Assembly (NCBI GenBank): GCA_013816275.1
Contig: JACDER010000114.1
Span: 1-5,827, forward strand
Length of the DNA stretch: 5,827 bases
DNA from: Actinomycetota bacterium
Lineage (GTDB): Bacteria > Actinomycetota > Thermoleophilia > Gaiellales > Gaiellaceae
Direction: 5' to 3'
Positions 5,230 through 5,827 of the stretch are shown piece after piece. The stretch's first letter is position 1. The number at the start of each line of letters is the position of its first letter. The notes under the pieces were generated by a model that saw nothing but the letters and a program-made list of their open reading frames with translations, was not told the DNA's origin and did no database searches. The position numbers and the translations under genes were made by a program.

Positions 5230-5827
5230 TCAGTCTAGTTGCTGAACAGGCCGGGGAAGCGTTGGTCGCACACGTGGAGCCCAGCTCGCGCGTGTCCGCC
5301 ACAGCACGACCGCGACGCACGTCGCCCAGACGGTGAGCACCGCGGGGACCGGATTTGCCTGCGGCGCGACGAGAACCGAGCCGCTGATGGTGGCCGCGCC
5401 GTACACGGCGATTCCCCAGAGCCCCTTGCGGCGCGCGAACGGAAGGAGCGCGGCCGCGGCGGCCAGCACGAGCGCCTCGAGGCCAAGCGCCGGATGAGCG
5501 AGCACGGCGTTCCACAGCACCGAGAACGAGTGGACCGGGCTTCGCTCGCCGTCCAGCCCGAGCGCGCCGGCCGTACCGGAGGAAAACGGAAGCGCCTGGT
5601 GGCCGACGCCGGCGACGAGCCCGCCGATCAAGACGGCCGTTCCAGCCTGGAGTGCGCGGCGCCAGGCCGCCCGCACGGGCTGGAGCAGGAGCGGAAGGAG
5701 TCCGAGCGCGGCCAGGGGGCCGAGCAGCGGTCCAAGCGCGAACGAGAACGCGGCGCGAGGCTCACGCAGATGGAGCAGGAACCAGACCGCGGCCAGGGCT
5801 CCGTACAGGAGCGCGAGGCCCATCGAG
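5230..5827 (-). CDS. Polytopic membrane protein, probably the C-terminal part of a larger protein
   Basis: No specific family recognised. The frame runs from the window edge to a TGA at 5230-5232. The first ATG is at 5823, but the codon before it (TCG) is also open, so the true start may lie outside the window. From that ATG there are 197 residues with about six hydrophobic segments (roughly 3-19, 25-47, 60-74, 105-129, 135-152, 158-175), joined by short Arg-rich loops, and a polar tail ending VRPTLPRPVQQLD. No catalytic motif is visible. It lies 33 bases upstream of fhaA in the same frame and direction, so it is probably cotranscribed. The opening directly in a membrane segment, with no signal or leader, fits a C-terminal fragment. 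From memory, some Thermoleophilia encode a Ser/Thr kinase with a multi-span tail at this position; that identity is a guess. A stand-alone small membrane protein remains possible. Confidence 0.72.
   Translation of the reverse strand, partial: SMGLALLYGALAAVWFLLHLREPRAAFSFALGPLLGPLAALGLLPLLLQPVRAAWRRALQAGTAVLIGGLVAGVGHQALPFSSGTAGALGLDGERSPVHSFSVLWNAVLAHPALGLEALVLAAAAALLPFARRKGLWGIAVYGAATISGSVLVAPQANPVPAVLTVWATCVAVVLWRTRASWAPRVRPTLPRPVQQLD

Overview
The window is high-GC DNA and carries one gene cluster, with every credible gene on the minus strand, so transcription reads from high to low coordinates. In transcription order it holds: the end of a polytopic membrane protein (5230-5827, open at the right edge), fhaA (4420-5196), fhaB (3926-4423), pstP (2742-3929), a candidate 58-codon small ORF (2569-2745), rodA (1262-2572) and the first 421 codons of pbpA (1-1265, open at the left edge). 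This is the gene order of the cell-wall/cell-division signalling cluster of Actinomycetota, known from Mycobacterium tuberculosis as fhaA-fhaB-pstP-rodA-pbpA-pknA-pknB. GC content, gene order and the short C-terminal part of PstP suggest an actinobacterium outside the mycobacteria. From general resemblance I favour a Thermoleophilia-type lineage (Gaiellales/Solirubrobacterales), but this is an inference.

Functionally the cluster joins wall synthesis to Ser/Thr phosphorylation. RodA is a SEDS-family glycan polymerase and PbpA its class B transpeptidase partner. PstP removes phosphate from Ser/Thr kinase substrates. FhaA (DUF3662 + FHA) and FhaB (membrane anchor + FHA) read phosphothreonine. 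The kinases are not in the window. By synteny one should follow pbpA beyond base 1, and the membrane ORF at the right edge may itself be the tail of a larger protein, possibly a kinase.

The genes are packed tightly. fhaA/fhaB, fhaB/pstP, pstP/small ORF, small ORF/rodA and rodA/pbpA all overlap by 4 bases (TTGA, ATGA, ATGA, GTGA, ATGA), which implies translational coupling. fhaA and fhaB both start with TTG. I see no internal promoter or intrinsic terminator, so the promoter probably lies right of the window.

The least expected part is the 169 bases between pstP and rodA. In M. tuberculosis I know of no gene at this position. Here the gap is filled exactly by an open frame with a strong Shine-Dalgarno, embedded in the last codons of pstP, and with 4-base overlaps at both ends. 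It also contains a GC-rich hairpin just ahead of the rodA ribosome binding site. Its base composition by codon position does not look like a normal gene, so it may be a coupling leader rather than a functional protein. Other points to check are a two-cysteine insertion in an outer loop of RodA and four cysteines in the extracellular part of PbpA. The remaining long open frames on both strands are shadows of these genes.
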